Assembly (NCBI GenBank): GCA_036745415.1
Contig: DAIOGF010000002.1
Coordinates: 146,017-210,016, forward strand
DNA: 64,000 bases
From: CAILQE01 sp036745415
GTDB lineage: Bacteria; Patescibacteriota; Saccharimonadia; Saccharimonadales; UBA4665
Reading direction: 5' to 3'
The notes under the pieces are model-generated. The model did not search any database. It saw only the letters and a program-made list of their open reading frames with translations, and was not told the DNA's origin. Of the stretch, positions 41,981-51,052 are shown piece after piece (position 1 is the first letter of the stretch; each line of letters starts with the position of its first letter). Position numbers and translations under genes: made by a program.

Positions 41981-44089
41981 ATGTCTATAAAAAGTTTTTT
42001 GTCTCATAGGAAATTTATATGGTTAGTTACTCTACTTGCAGTTGTTTTGTGGATGGGTATTGGTTCAGTCGGTGGTCCAACTTTCGGTAAATTGTCCGAT
42101 GTTGCAGATAATAATCAGGCTAATTACCTTCCGCCTAAAGCAGATTCAACAAAAGTTATTAATCTTGAATCTAATTTTCTAAATACTAAATCATTCCCTG
42201 CGGTATTGATTATTACTTCTAATAATAAATTCACCCCAAATGATATTAGTAAGCTAGGAGGGCTTAATTCTGATCTAGCTAAAATTCAAGGCGTCTCTAC
42301 TTCTCCGAAAAGCGTAGTGGGCCCTATTCCATCAAAGGATGGTAAAGCTCTAGAGTATATTGTTTCAATTAGTTCTTTAACCAAAGTGCAAAATACTGTA
42401 GCTGACATGAAGGCGGCTCTTAATAAGAACACCACGACTTCTGAGCAGTCTTATGTTGCTGGACCCGTTGGACTTGCTGCCGATTTATTTAAGGCATTCT
42501 CTGGAATCGATGGAAAACTTATATATGTAACCTTAATTGCGGTATTTGTGATCTTACTACTTGTTTATAGAGCGGTAATACTTCCTTTTGCAGTTCTTGG
42601 AACAGCTATGTTTGCATTAAGCGCGGCTGGTCTAGTTGTTTACCATGGAGTTCTTTGGAATTGGTTTAAGTTAAACGGACAGAGCCAAGGAATATTATCC
42701 ATACTAGTTATTGGTGCATGTACAGATTATTCCCTTCTTCTAACTTCAAGGTTCCGGGAAGCGTTAACTCATCATGAATCAAAATTTGAAGCAATGCTTT
42801 ACGCTCTAAAGAGATCATTCGAGCCTATCTTAGCTTCAGGTATGACTGTTATTTTAGGATTACTATGTTTAATTTTCTCAGATCTAAACTCTAATAAGGG
42901 ACTGGGCCCTGTCGGAGCGACTGGAATTATCTTTGCAGTTCTAAGTGCACTTACCTTCCTGCCCGCTCTACTTGCCTTGCTTGGAAGATATGCTTTCTGG
43001 CCTTTTATTCCTAAGTACATTGGTGACGAAGATAGAATCGAGCTAAAGACTGGGCTAGAAGACCGTTCTGGTTTTTGGAAGAGTGTTTCCGTATTTGTGT
43101 CTAAAAGAGCTAGACTTCTATGGATCGCAATCTTCGTATTATTAGTTGCATCAGCATTTAATATTGGCAGCTTTAAAGCTTCGGGTGTTACTCAAGTCCA
43201 ATCTATTCTAGGAAAATCTGATGCAGTTGCTGGTCAAAATGCTATTTCTGCTCATTTCCCTGCGGGTTCTGGTAGCCCATTGGTTATTATTACTTCAAGT
43301 GATAAATATAAGGAAATAATATCTGAAGTACTAAAGGAGAAAGGTGTAATAACAGTAGTTCCAATTACGGATAGTCTTAACAAGGTTAAAATTGCCAATA
43401 ATCAGGTCATGATAAACGCAACAATAGATTATGTCTCAGGGTCAACTGAAGCTAAGCAAGTAGTTAAAGATCTAAGAAGTAATTTACCTAAGGTTGATTC
43501 GGGGGTATTAGTTGGTGGAGACACCGCAGTTTACTATGATACTAATAACACCGCTGCAAGAGATATTAGAGTTATAACACCACTTATCTTAGCTGTAATT
43601 CTTGTTATTCTTGTAGTCTTGCTAAGGTCACTAGTTGCACCAGTAATATTAATTCTAAGCGTGATTATTAGCTTTACGGCGACTATTGGTATTTCTAGTT
43701 TGTTATTTAATCACGTATTCCACTTCCCTGGTTCAGATGCTTCAATTCCATTATTCGGATTCGTATTCCTTGTAGCGTTAGGAGTAGACTACAACATCTT
43801 CCTTATGACTCGAGTTCGAGAAGAGTCTATAAAGCTCGGCACTCACGCCGGAATACTAAGAGGGCTTTCCGTGACTGGTAGCGTCATTACTTCAGCTGGA
43901 GTTGTATTAGCGAGCACCTTCGCAGCGCTAAGCGTAATACCTATTCTATTCCTTGTAGAAATTGCATTCATTGTTGCATTCGGAGTTTTACTCGATACGA
44001 TTATTGTAAGAACCTTATTGGTTCCTGCGGTGTCTTATGACTTAGGGAAATATATTTGGTGGCCTAGGATTCTTAAGAAGGATCGATAG
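41981..44089 (+). CDS. MMPL/RND-family membrane transporter
   Basis: About 702 residues in the 12-helix RND arrangement: helix 1, large extracytoplasmic loop, helices 2-6, helix 7, second loop, helices 8-12. MMPL motifs: LVIGACTDYSLLLTSRFREAL and FLVALGVDYNIFLMTRVREE, the Asp-Tyr pairs of the proton relay. Members export lipids or small molecules. AGGA at 41969-41972 is 8 nt from ATG 41981 and only 2 nt from TTG 41975, so 41981 is preferred. Convergent 17-nt overlap with the next gene. Confidence 0.9.
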   Translation: MSIKSFLSHRKFIWLVTLLAVVLWMGIGSVGGPTFGKLSDVADNNQANYLPPKADSTKVINLESNFLNTKSFPAVLIITSNNKFTPNDISKLGGLNSDLAKIQGVSTSPKSVVGPIPSKDGKALEYIVSISSLTKVQNTVADMKAALNKNTTTSEQSYVAGPVGLAADLFKAFSGIDGKLIYVTLIAVFVILLLVYRAVILPFAVLGTAMFALSAAGLVVYHGVLWNWFKLNGQSQGILSILVIGACTDYSLLLTSRFREALTHHESKFEAMLYALKRSFEPILASGMTVILGLLCLIFSDLNSNKGLGPVGATGIIFAVLSALTFLPALLALLGRYAFWPFIPKYIGDEDRIELKTGLEDRSGFWKSVSVFVSKRARLLWIAIFVLLVASAFNIGSFKASGVTQVQSILGKSDAVAGQNAISAHFPAGSGSPLVIITSSDKYKEIISEVLKEKGVITVVPITDSLNKVKIANNQVMINATIDYVSGSTEAKQVVKDLRSNLPKVDSGVLVGGDTAVYYDTNNTAARDIRVITPLILAVILVILVVLLRSLVAPVILILSVIISFTATIGISSLLFNHVFHFPGSDASIPLFGFVFLVALGVDYNIFLMTRVREESIKLGTHAGILRGLSVTGSVITSAGVVLASTFAALSVIPILFLVEIAFIVAFGVLLDTIIVRTLLVPAVSYDLGKYIWWPRILKKDR

Positions 44090-44567
44090 AATTCTTGCTT
44101 TTAAGTATTTGATCCATTGTCTTAAATTCAATTAGTCCCCAACTAGTATTTCTGAACATCTTAACAATATTGCTAATTTCTCTTTCCCATAGATTTCGAT
44201 GCTTGTCGTGACTAAATACTAATCCTTGAGATTTCATCATTAAGAAGTTAAATCCTAAAAATTCAAGATGAATGTAAGAGCTGTTTCCTTCACTGCCCCA
44301 TTGGATGCTTGCAGGGTGTATATTTTCACTTTCTGGCTGGCAGGTTTGACCTTCGATGCACATGAATATGTCGTTCGGAAGATTTTCTTCTTTTAAAGAA
44401 GTTCCTAGTTCGCTAGGAATCTCTCCTTTAATGCTTAAATTTGAAACTAATTTATCTAACATATTCATGTCTTGAAAAGATATAGCAAATTCTTTTGCTC
44501 TCGTTTCTGCGAGTGCGTCAATAATTTCAACTAGGTTATTGAATTCTGGCCTGTTTCTTTCGTACAT
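44073..44567 (-). CDS. Hypothetical protein
   Basis: 164 soluble residues, acidic. A helical N-terminal half (LVEIIDALAETRAKEFAISF) and a mixed C-terminal half with SIQWGSEGNSSYIHLEFLGF and FRNTSWGLIEFK. One Cys pair (CIEGQTCQPE). No family recognised. Monocistronic, with a TATATC or TATTAT box 7-10 nt upstream. Confidence 0.55.
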   Translation of the reverse strand: MYERNRPEFNNLVEIIDALAETRAKEFAISFQDMNMLDKLVSNLSIKGEIPSELGTSLKEENLPNDIFMCIEGQTCQPESENIHPASIQWGSEGNSSYIHLEFLGFNFLMMKSQGLVFSHDKHRNLWEREISNIVKMFRNTSWGLIEFKTMDQILKSKNSIDPS

Positions 44568-44611
44568 ATGGAAAGATATAATACAATAAATTAGATTTTA
44601 ATTCAAAGATA

Positions 44612-45400
44612 CTAGAAAATTTTAGGTATGATTGGCGGGGTTTTACTGCTATATTCTGCCCATCCGGGTTTTTGAGAGGTTCTTTTCTCTGACAATGGAA
44701 CACCAGATACTTTGTTAATTAGAAAAGTAATAGTGATCGCTCCAATAATTCCGATATAGCCATAACTTACAAATAGACTCATGATTGTTATTCCCCACCA
44801 CTGAGATAGTTCACCGAAGTAATTAGGATGCCTAGAAAGCTTAAATAATCCTGTTTCCATTATCTTTCCACTATTCTCTGGATTGGTTACAAATTTCTTG
44901 AGTTGCATATCTGCAGTACTTTCATAAATAAAGCCAAATAGCCAAAGTATGGCCCCTAGAAATGCGTATACATTTGGTTTAACTGCGTATGTGTTAATAA
45001 GTATCACAGGGATAGAGACGAGCAGGGCTAAAATTGCTTGTAGTAAGAATACGAAAAAGAAAGTTTTAATTTCTTCGTTATGTTTCCAGCTAGCTCGCAT
45101 ATCTGCATACCTTCGCTCTTCTTCTTTAAATCTAAACCAACGCCTAGCTATATGATAACTAAGTCTTAGGCCCCATATTGAGACTAGTATGTTAACTACT
45201 AGGGCTAGATGAGATTTATTGTGATTGTAATAAAAAGTAGACCATCCGATTGCTATAAAACTGAGTCCCCACATAACGTCTGCAACATCATTTCGTTTTT
45301 TGAATAAAGCAAAATTAAGGAAAGGTAACATTAAAATTAGGACTACGATTAATCCTACTACTAAGCTACTTATAAACTGTAAGAAATATATTTTATCCAT
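44612..45400 (-). CDS. DUF1295 (steroid 5-alpha reductase-like) membrane protein
   Basis: 262 residues, about seven membrane helices. The C-terminal pattern GLFKLSRHPNYFGELSQWWG and KTPPIIPKIF matches the DUF1295/ICMT-like fold, including FRYSRHPNYFGE-type residues that bind NADPH in reductases. Substrate unknown; a lipid or isoprenoid is plausible. Starts 1 nt after the DUF2177 stop, so the two are coupled. Confidence 0.82.
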   Translation of the reverse strand: MDKIYFLQFISSLVVGLIVVLILMLPFLNFALFKKRNDVADVMWGLSFIAIGWSTFYYNHNKSHLALVVNILVSIWGLRLSYHIARRWFRFKEEERRYADMRASWKHNEEIKTFFFVFLLQAILALLVSIPVILINTYAVKPNVYAFLGAILWLFGFIYESTADMQLKKFVTNPENSGKIMETGLFKLSRHPNYFGELSQWWGITIMSLFVSYGYIGIIGAITITFLINKVSGVPLSEKRTSQKPGWAEYSSKTPPIIPKIF

Positions 45401-45401
45401 A

Positions 45402-45794
45402 TTATCTTGCGAATAAGAATAAGGACGCTAGTGTAGTAAGTGAAGTAACTGCTCCACCCCATACAAGGTCAATGAGTGTTATTTTAACTGGCCAGTCTTT
45501 AGCAACTGCTAGGTTAGTAAGATCATAAGTAGCATATGACACTACTCCAAATACTAAACCTTTCCACCATGTTGCTAGTCCACTCTTATCTTGAACTGCT
45601 GGATAAATAACTAATAGGAATAATCCTAGGATGTATATTGCGTAAAAAATAAATGCTGCGGTCCAATTTGGTTTTTTGGCCATTAATTTACCGATTTGTT
45701 TTCTGTAGAGATCTTTAGCTAAAATTCCAAGCCATACCATATCTATAGCTAAGAAGACTGCTAATGTAATTAAATAAATTGTTAAGTTATGCAT
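45402..45794 (-). CDS. DUF2177 membrane protein
   Basis: 130 residues, four hydrophobic segments. MVWLGILAKDLYRKQIGKLM and LTNLAVAKDWPVKITLIDLVWG are typical of DUF2177. Family function unknown; it often neighbours DUF1295 and SDR genes, as here. TATAAT ends 7 nt before the ATG, inside the upstream SDR gene end region, suggesting a separate leaderless transcript. Confidence 0.82.
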   Translation of the reverse strand: MHNLTIYLITLAVFLAIDMVWLGILAKDLYRKQIGKLMAKKPNWTAAFIFYAIYILGLFLLVIYPAVQDKSGLATWWKGLVFGVVSYATYDLTNLAVAKDWPVKITLIDLVWGGAVTSLTTLASLFLFAR

Positions 45795-45802
45795 AAGCTT
45801 TA

Positions 45803-46435
45803 TTATACACCACGTTTGTTGGATAGTATTGGATACTTATGAATAAATGAGTTGTCCTCTAAAACTTCGAGTGCGGCTCTGGCTACTTCTTCTCTGCTTA
45901 CATATAGTTTAGTTGGTCCATTTTCTTTTAGAGTAAAAGGTTTTGGTTTTACATTCTGCATTTTAAGAACTCTTAAAATAGTCCAATCCAGTCCACTATC
46001 TTTTAAAACTTTAGCGTGTTCAATTCCGTCTTTTAGTCTAGTGGGATCAAATACTGATAAGCCAAAGTTCAGTATTCTATCTATTAAAGGTATTTTGTCG
46101 CCTTTTTGTCGGACGCCTGTGCCGGTAATACTGACTAGTCTTTTTATTTTTAATTCCTTCATTACTTCAACTAGCGCCTTCATTGCTTCTGTCTGTACGA
46201 AATCTGGAGATTTCTTAACATGGCCAATGAAGCTGACTACTGCATCTTGATCTTTAAGTAAGTGTTTTAGCTGCTCTTTATTAGTAGCATCACATTTAAT
46301 TACTCTAAGATCCGCATTCTCAAGTAAGGTGTTACGGTTATGAACACCTGCGTTAACTTTATGCCCCCGTGCAATTGCATAGTCTATAAATATTCTTCCG
46401 GATCGTCCATTTGCGCCAACAACTGCTATTTTCAT
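45803..46435 (-). CDS. NAD(P)-binding SDR-like protein
   Basis: 210 residues. Rossmann dinucleotide-binding loop VVGANGRSGRIFIDYAIARG at the N-terminus, DAVVSFIGHV and LVSITGTGVRQKGD. This is the NAD(P)H-binding (NmrA/BVR-B-like) atypical SDR group; no YxxxK catalytic pair is evident. Substrate unknown. AAAGGG lies 5 nt before the ATG, overlapping the ABC permease end. Confidence 0.82.
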   Translation of the reverse strand: MKIAVVGANGRSGRIFIDYAIARGHKVNAGVHNRNTLLENADLRVIKCDATNKEQLKHLLKDQDAVVSFIGHVKKSPDFVQTEAMKALVEVMKELKIKRLVSITGTGVRQKGDKIPLIDRILNFGLSVFDPTRLKDGIEHAKVLKDSGLDWTILRVLKMQNVKPKPFTLKENGPTKLYVSREEVARAALEVLEDNSFIHKYPILSNKRGV

Positions 46436-46436
46436 A

Positions 46437-47177
46437 TTAACCCTTTCTTTGTCTTTTAATAGTTATCGAACCAAGTATGAGTGCGAATATTGAAAAGGAT
46501 AAAACTATCAATAAGTCCTTAGTGTGAGTAAAAGTCCATTTGGAAGAAAGCGTAACTTGCTTCATAGCATCTACGCTGTAAGTAAGTGGCATTATATCGG
46601 CGAACCATTGAAGTATTTTCGACATTTGATCTCTGGGTACAAATAGCCCACAAACTAAAAATTGTGGGAAGATAACTGCCGGCATAAATTGAATCGCTTG
46701 AAATTCAGTATTGGCAAAAGCACTTAAGAATAGTCCTAATGAAGTGCCCAGTAAAGCTGATATTACAGCTCCTATTAGAGTTGCGACCGTTCCTCCCAAG
46801 ACTGTAACTTTAAGAATTACTAACATCGTAGTAGATGTTATAAGCGCTTGTAGAAATGCAAGAAATGAGAATGCTATAGCGTAGCCAAAAATGAAATCTG
46901 TTTTATCTAATGGCGTGGACATTAGTCTTTCAAGCGTTCCGCTTCTACGTTCTCTTAGTGTTGTAATTGAGGTTATTAAGAACATCATTACCATCGGAAA
47001 TATTCCAAGTAGCATAGGCGCTATGGAAGAAAATACAGAGTTTTGTTTTTCAAAAACATATTTTAGGATAGTTATTAAAATTGATGGAACAACGAATAAT
47101 AAAACTAAAGTTCTTGGGTCATGAAGTAATTGTCTTAATACTCGATTAGTTGTAGATAAAGTTCTAGATATGCTCAT
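46437..47177 (-). CDS. ABC-2 type transporter permease
   Basis: 246 residues, six membrane helices. TLRERRSGTLERLMSTPLDK is the conserved amphipathic coupling region of ABC-2 exporters. Overlaps by 1 nt the stop of its ATPase partner. Probably a drug, lipid or polysaccharide exporter; substrate not inferable. Confidence 0.88.
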   Translation of the reverse strand: MSISRTLSTTNRVLRQLLHDPRTLVLLFVVPSILITILKYVFEKQNSVFSSIAPMLLGIFPMVMMFLITSITTLRERRSGTLERLMSTPLDKTDFIFGYAIAFSFLAFLQALITSTTMLVILKVTVLGGTVATLIGAVISALLGTSLGLFLSAFANTEFQAIQFMPAVIFPQFLVCGLFVPRDQMSKILQWFADIMPLTYSVDAMKQVTLSSKWTFTHTKDLLIVLSFSIFALILGSITIKRQRKG

Positions 47178-47905
47178 TATTTTGTTTCCGTTAATTTTAA
47201 AAATGCTTCTTCTATATCTTTGGAATTAGTTTTATCTAATATGTATTTTGGGGATCCTTGTATTAAAACCCTTCCCTCCCTTATCAGTATCAGATCATCG
47301 CATCTTCTTGCCTCATCCATTGAATGGCTGGTAAGAATTATAGTTTTATTATTTTGATCAACTAATTCCCTAAATAATTTCCATAATTTATTTCTAAGTG
47401 TAGGATCTAGGCCTATGGTTGGTTCATCTAGAATCAGCAGTTCTGGATCTGGAAGCATAGCTAAGCCTAATGAGACTCTTTGCTTTTGGCCTCCTGACAA
47501 GTTAGAGACTAAAACGTTCTTCTTTTCTGTTAATTCTATTTTTTCCAGAAGTTTTTCGATCTCAGAATTTAAAGTATTTCTTTTCATGCCGTAAGTTCTA
47601 CCGAAATATTTTAAATTCTCTTTGATACTTAGATCTGAATAAACAGATAGTTCCTGTGTCATATATCCAATATTCTTACGCAGTTCTTTGCTGGCGGGCT
47701 TATTTCCGAAGACTAAAATTTCTCCAGCAGTTAATTTCAAAGACCCTACTATGCTCTTAACTAGAGTACTTTTCCCTGCTCCAGATGGTCCAATTAAGCC
47801 TGTGATTAATCCTTTTTTAATTTCTAGATTAATTTTATCTAATGCTTTTACATTTCCTCCTAGAACTACGGAAACATTATTTATTTTTATTTTTTGATTA
47901 TTCAT
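47177..47905 (-). CDS. ABC transporter ATP-binding protein
   Basis: 242 residues. Walker A GPSGAGKSTLV, Q loop YMTQELSVY, signature NLSGGQKQRVSL, Walker B LLILDEPTIGLDP and H-loop LTSHSMDEA. Pairs with the permease that follows directly. TATAAT ends 7 nt before the ATG, another leaderless candidate. Confidence 0.93.
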   Translation of the reverse strand: MNNQKIKINNVSVVLGGNVKALDKINLEIKKGLITGLIGPSGAGKSTLVKSIVGSLKLTAGEILVFGNKPASKELRKNIGYMTQELSVYSDLSIKENLKYFGRTYGMKRNTLNSEIEKLLEKIELTEKKNVLVSNLSGGQKQRVSLGLAMLPDPELLILDEPTIGLDPTLRNKLWKLFRELVDQNNKTIILTSHSMDEARRCDDLILIREGRVLIQGSPKYILDKTNSKDIEEAFLKLTETK

Positions 47906-47952
47906 TACCTAAATTATATAGTATTTTGCTATTAAATATTTTTAGTAAATAT

Positions 47953-48534
47953 TTACTTAGAGTGTTCGAATATCCAATTTTCTTTTTCGCTTTTTAATGC
48001 AAGTGGCTTTAGGGCGATTTCACCGATATCTTTGAAGTGTTGGTGTAGTTCTTTTTCTATCTCTTGGACACAACTAATTTCTCTAATTTCTCCTATGAAA
48101 TATGCAACAGAAATATGTGGCCTATATTCTTTATCTGCAAAATTTATATTCTCGCTCTGTATATTTGATACTCTTAAGATCCTTCTTCTCTCATTAACTA
48201 GCCAATTAGGTAAATTAGTTTTGATGGCTAGAGTGTATTTAAGCATTTCGGTTCCGGCATATTCAAGTCTAGCTTCACTCCATGGTACAGGAGTATTTTG
48301 GCCTCGTACAAATATAGATCGATTTGCTTCAAATTCCTTGTATGAAGCATTGAATCTTTTAGGAGTTTTTCTATTTTTTAGCATACTCTGATGGGCGATG
48401 CTTAAATGCATGTCCTCAGGTAATACTAGGCTAAAGCAATCTAATTCTGCTGTCACATTATCTGTGATGTAGTGAATTTCTTTTGCTAGTAATGGATCTA
48501 GGTCTCTTTTGAATATAAAATCTCTATCGCGCAT
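47953..48534 (-). CDS. 2H phosphoesterase (LigT-like) protein
   Basis: 193 residues. Two HxS motifs, DMHLSIAHQ (about residue 42) and RPHISVAYF (about residue 148), mark the 2H phosphoesterase superfamily, which acts on 2'-5' or cyclic phosphodiester bonds in RNA or nucleotides. HxS rather than HxT and the long insert between the motifs place it away from classical ThpR. Substrate unknown. In a minus-strand operon with the DUF1801 and small membrane protein genes. Confidence 0.7.
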   Translation of the reverse strand: MRDRDFIFKRDLDPLLAKEIHYITDNVTAELDCFSLVLPEDMHLSIAHQSMLKNRKTPKRFNASYKEFEANRSIFVRGQNTPVPWSEARLEYAGTEMLKYTLAIKTNLPNWLVNERRRILRVSNIQSENINFADKEYRPHISVAYFIGEIREISCVQEIEKELHQHFKDIGEIALKPLALKSEKENWIFEHSK

Positions 48535-48540
48535 ATTTAT

Positions 48541-48876
48541 TTAAATTGCTAATTTAATCAAATCTTTAGGTACGGGCTGTGTGTAATTGATCTGAATAGT
48601 TTTTAGTGTCGTCTTGTAGCCCTGCTCTTCAAAAGCTTTCTTAATTTCTTCATTAACTTGCTTAGTAAATCCGAAACTTATGTAATTCTTAAAATAAGTG
48701 AAGCCAACAATATATGTTTTATCTATTTTATAAAATGGAATTCCCCAAGCTATTGTTTCGGTTGCTTCGGGTAATAGTTCCTTTAATGCATTTCTAAGTT
48801 CAGTCATTTTCTTTCGGGAAAAATCTGGACTTTGTTCAATGTATTCGTCGACTGACTTAGCAATGTAGTTTCGCAT
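48541..48876 (-). CDS. DUF1801 (YdhG-like) protein
   Basis: 111 residues, soluble. YIEQSPDFSRKKMTELRNAL, ATETIAWGIPFYKIDKTYIVG and FTKQVNEEIKKAFEEQGYK match the DUF1801/YdhG fold (frataxin-like, sometimes linked to iron handling). No direct functional clue. Its ATG abuts the stop of a 47-residue membrane protein gene. Confidence 0.8.
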   Translation of the reverse strand: MRNYIAKSVDEYIEQSPDFSRKKMTELRNALKELLPEATETIAWGIPFYKIDKTYIVGFTYFKNYISFGFTKQVNEEIKKAFEEQGYKTTLKTIQINYTQPVPKDLIKLAI

Positions 48877-49020
48877 TTATTTTTTTAGTTTATACTTCTT
48901 AACCTCTGGTGTAACTATGTATTTTATAACAAAAGCTATTATTAGCAATATTACAGATGCTAATACAACACCGAAGAATATTTTCCCTTTTAGGGTATTT
49001 AAATGTAAGTACTGATTCAC
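48877..49020 (-). CDS. 47-residue single-pass membrane protein
   Basis: Reading the minus strand from GTG 49020 gives a peptide with short polar N-terminus (NQYLHLNTLKGK), one strong membrane helix (IFFGVVLASVILLIIAFVI) and a Lys-rich end (VKKYKLKK). The stop codon directly abuts the ATG of the DUF1801 gene, which supports a translated, coupled ORF. No family recognised. Confidence 0.6.
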   Translation of the reverse strand: MNQYLHLNTLKGKIFFGVVLASVILLIIAFVIKYIVTPEVKKYKLKK

Positions 49021-49098
49021 TATATCTATTTTAATTTATTTATCGGCTAAATAAAAAATATTGTTATATAATATTTATATCTAAAGGAATAATGACTA

Positions 49099-49761
49099 AT
49101 GTCAAATGAAACTCATTCCCACCAACATTCTCACTCTCATATTGATGAGACTTTATCGCAAGAACAAAGAGTTAAGAGATTTTCTACTTCGGCAGTATTG
49201 AGATTATCTTCAGCAGCCATTGAGGCTTGGGGTGGTATCACTGCTAATCAACCTGCACTGCTTATTGAGTCAGCTGAAGAAATTACAGACGCGATGACTT
49301 TTGGGGCTGCGGCTATAGAAGCTGGTTCTAATAAAAAAGGTTTAATATCTAAAGCTAGAAAATGGGCCATAGGTTTCGCAATTACTGCATCTACAATAGC
49401 AACTGCAGACTTTGTGAATGAAATGGTCTCAGATAAATTTACATTTTTAAAACCTACTGAAGGATTAGATTTTGCACATAACGATATTAAAGCGGCAGCT
49501 AGCGCAGTGGCTTTGAACGGACTAGTGCTATTTATAAATAGAAAAGGAAAAGCTTCTAAGAAGACTAGCGATAAGTATGCATATCGTGATTCTTTGAGAG
49601 ATTTTGTTATTCCTGGATCAATACTTGGAATTGCGGCCATTAAAGCGCCACATATAGCTGAATATATGTTTGAGGCGGGTGGGATTAGTTATGGTTGGTA
49701 TAATACCAAGCAACTATATAACGGCTGGAAGCCGTCTAAAAAAGATCCTAAATCTAATTAA
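49099..49761 (+). CDS. CDF-like membrane protein, probably degenerate
   Basis: 220 residues. A His-rich N-terminus (THSHQHSHSHIDE) and two or three hydrophobic segments. NQPALLIESAEEITDAMTFG resembles the second helix of cation diffusion facilitators, where an Asp (here E/D shifted) binds metal, and HNDIKAAASAVALN resembles the HxxxD helix. Only half of a CDF protein is covered, so transport is doubtful; metal binding is plausible. AAAGGA upstream supports a leadered start. Convergent with the CYTH gene, overlapping 4 nt. Confidence 0.55.
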   Translation: MSNETHSHQHSHSHIDETLSQEQRVKRFSTSAVLRLSSAAIEAWGGITANQPALLIESAEEITDAMTFGAAAIEAGSNKKGLISKARKWAIGFAITASTIATADFVNEMVSDKFTFLKPTEGLDFAHNDIKAAASAVALNGLVLFINRKGKASKKTSDKYAYRDSLRDFVIPGSILGIAAIKAPHIAEYMFEAGGISYGWYNTKQLYNGWKPSKKDPKSN

Positions 49762-50348
49762 TTATTCTCTTTAAATAAATCTGGCAAAGGATCATTAAAT
49801 CTGACTGCTTTTATGTTTGCGACAGTATCAGTTCTTTTTAGATGTTTGTATTGATCTCTATATGCAACCATCACATCTCCGTATTTGACTTCGATCCAAT
49901 CTAGTCCTATTTTAGCTGTTGTATCTTTTATTTCCTCTTCGTTATTTCCTTCAATTTCTATATATGGGTTTAGCCATGGCCAAATATCTATTACTATTTC
50001 AGTATTATTAAGCGTCCATGTTTCTCGCTTGCTTTCCTGGACAGATTTAAGGGGAATGTTAATTGCATTTATGATGCCTACTGCATTATCGAAATCAGAT
50101 ACATTTATCTCTATTTCTTTAGCTCCATCTATTGCTTCGCTTTGATGCATCTTATAAGTTAGAGTTACTTTATCTCCTTCATCACGAACTCGTATAAATG
50201 AATCTTTTTGTTTCATTTCGGGAGTTTCAAAAATAGCTCTCTTCATCATTCTCATTGGATTAATAAGCTTTGCATTTTGTTGATTTAATTTTTCCCTTAT
50301 TTTATCTATGTCGATATTTAGAAATTTAACTTCAAATTCTGTCTGCAT
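49758..50348 (-). CDS. CYTH domain protein
   Basis: 196 residues. The N-terminal TEFEVKFLNID carries the ExExK-type metal-binding strand. LTYKMHQ, EIEINVSDFD, IDIWPWLNPYIEIEGNNEEE continue the eight-stranded tunnel fold of the CYTH superfamily (class IV adenylyl cyclase, thiamine or inorganic triphosphatase). The exact triphosphate substrate is unknown. AAAGGA is 5 nt before the ATG. Confidence 0.85.
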   Translation of the reverse strand: MQTEFEVKFLNIDIDKIREKLNQQNAKLINPMRMMKRAIFETPEMKQKDSFIRVRDEGDKVTLTYKMHQSEAIDGAKEIEINVSDFDNAVGIINAINIPLKSVQESKRETWTLNNTEIVIDIWPWLNPYIEIEGNNEEEIKDTTAKIGLDWIEVKYGDVMVAYRDQYKHLKRTDTVANIKAVRFNDPLPDLFKENN

Positions 50349-50360
50349 ATTTTTCCTTTT

Positions 50361-51029
50361 CTAATTAAATTTTATTGTTAATTTATCGCTAAGTAAAAAG
50401 TGGCTCATGCATACCGCCCTATAGCCACGATCTGGATCGTCCCCTTCTGGGAGTAAGTCTGGAAGACTTGAACGACTATATGCTTTTCCTTCTGATTTAG
50501 AATATATCTGAGTATTTCTAGCGGCTTTTCGGCAAGTTGGTCCACCGTCTTCACTTGGATATTCACACTTTGATTCAAAAAGAACTACTTTCGCGCCTAT
50601 TTCATGAGCTTGTTTGAATAATGGGAATGTATTGCCAGATGCTGCCAGATCTAATCCGGCGGCGTAAACGTGAGTTATTTCATTTAATGCCCAATTTTGA
50701 AGTAATTCAGCGAAATTTACGTCACCGGGAGAGCGATCATTGTTGTATCCAAACATCATGAATTCTTCTAGTAAAATTCTAGATATCCCTTTTAAGCTTA
50801 GTGCACCAGAATCTATTTTATTTAATGAATCAACTACTTCACATTGACGGGCATCATTTTCAGATATTCCTCTGGGTTGTAGTCCATTATTTCGAATTTC
50901 AAGTCTCGGCTTATATACAGCAAAAGGAGTGTTAGTTGCTTCAAATTCGCCAATAAGGTTGTGTAGTGCCGTTGTTTTACCAGAGGCCATTGGTCCAGCA
51001 AAAACAGTAAACTGCGGATATTCCCTCAT
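50361..51029 (-). CDS. tdk: Thymidine kinase (TK1 type)
   Basis: Salvages thymidine to dTMP. 222 residues. P-loop FAGPMASGKTTAL; LLEEFMMFG in place of the usual DExQF Walker B; AAGLDLAASGNTFPLF matching the TK1 GLD..F..PF loop. Zinc site Cys in KCEYPSEDGGPTCRKAARNTQ and AVCMSHF. The sequence is divergent, with an insert before the C-terminus. An extended -10 (TGATATAAT) ends 11 nt before the ATG. Confidence 0.82.
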   Translation of the reverse strand: MREYPQFTVFAGPMASGKTTALHNLIGEFEATNTPFAVYKPRLEIRNNGLQPRGISENDARQCEVVDSLNKIDSGALSLKGISRILLEEFMMFGYNNDRSPGDVNFAELLQNWALNEITHVYAAGLDLAASGNTFPLFKQAHEIGAKVVLFESKCEYPSEDGGPTCRKAARNTQIYSKSEGKAYSRSSLPDLLPEGDDPDRGYRAVCMSHFLLSDKLTIKFN

Positions 51030-51052
51030 AATTTATTTAGATTATATCAGAA

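Noticed and set aside
45852..46250. 132-residue plus-strand ORF
   Set aside because: Antisense to the SDR gene, which has clear family motifs; Ser/Phe-rich shadow composition.
49248..49640. 130-residue minus-strand ORF
   Set aside because: Antisense to the CDF-like gene at 49099; alanine/serine-rich shadow with no start signal.
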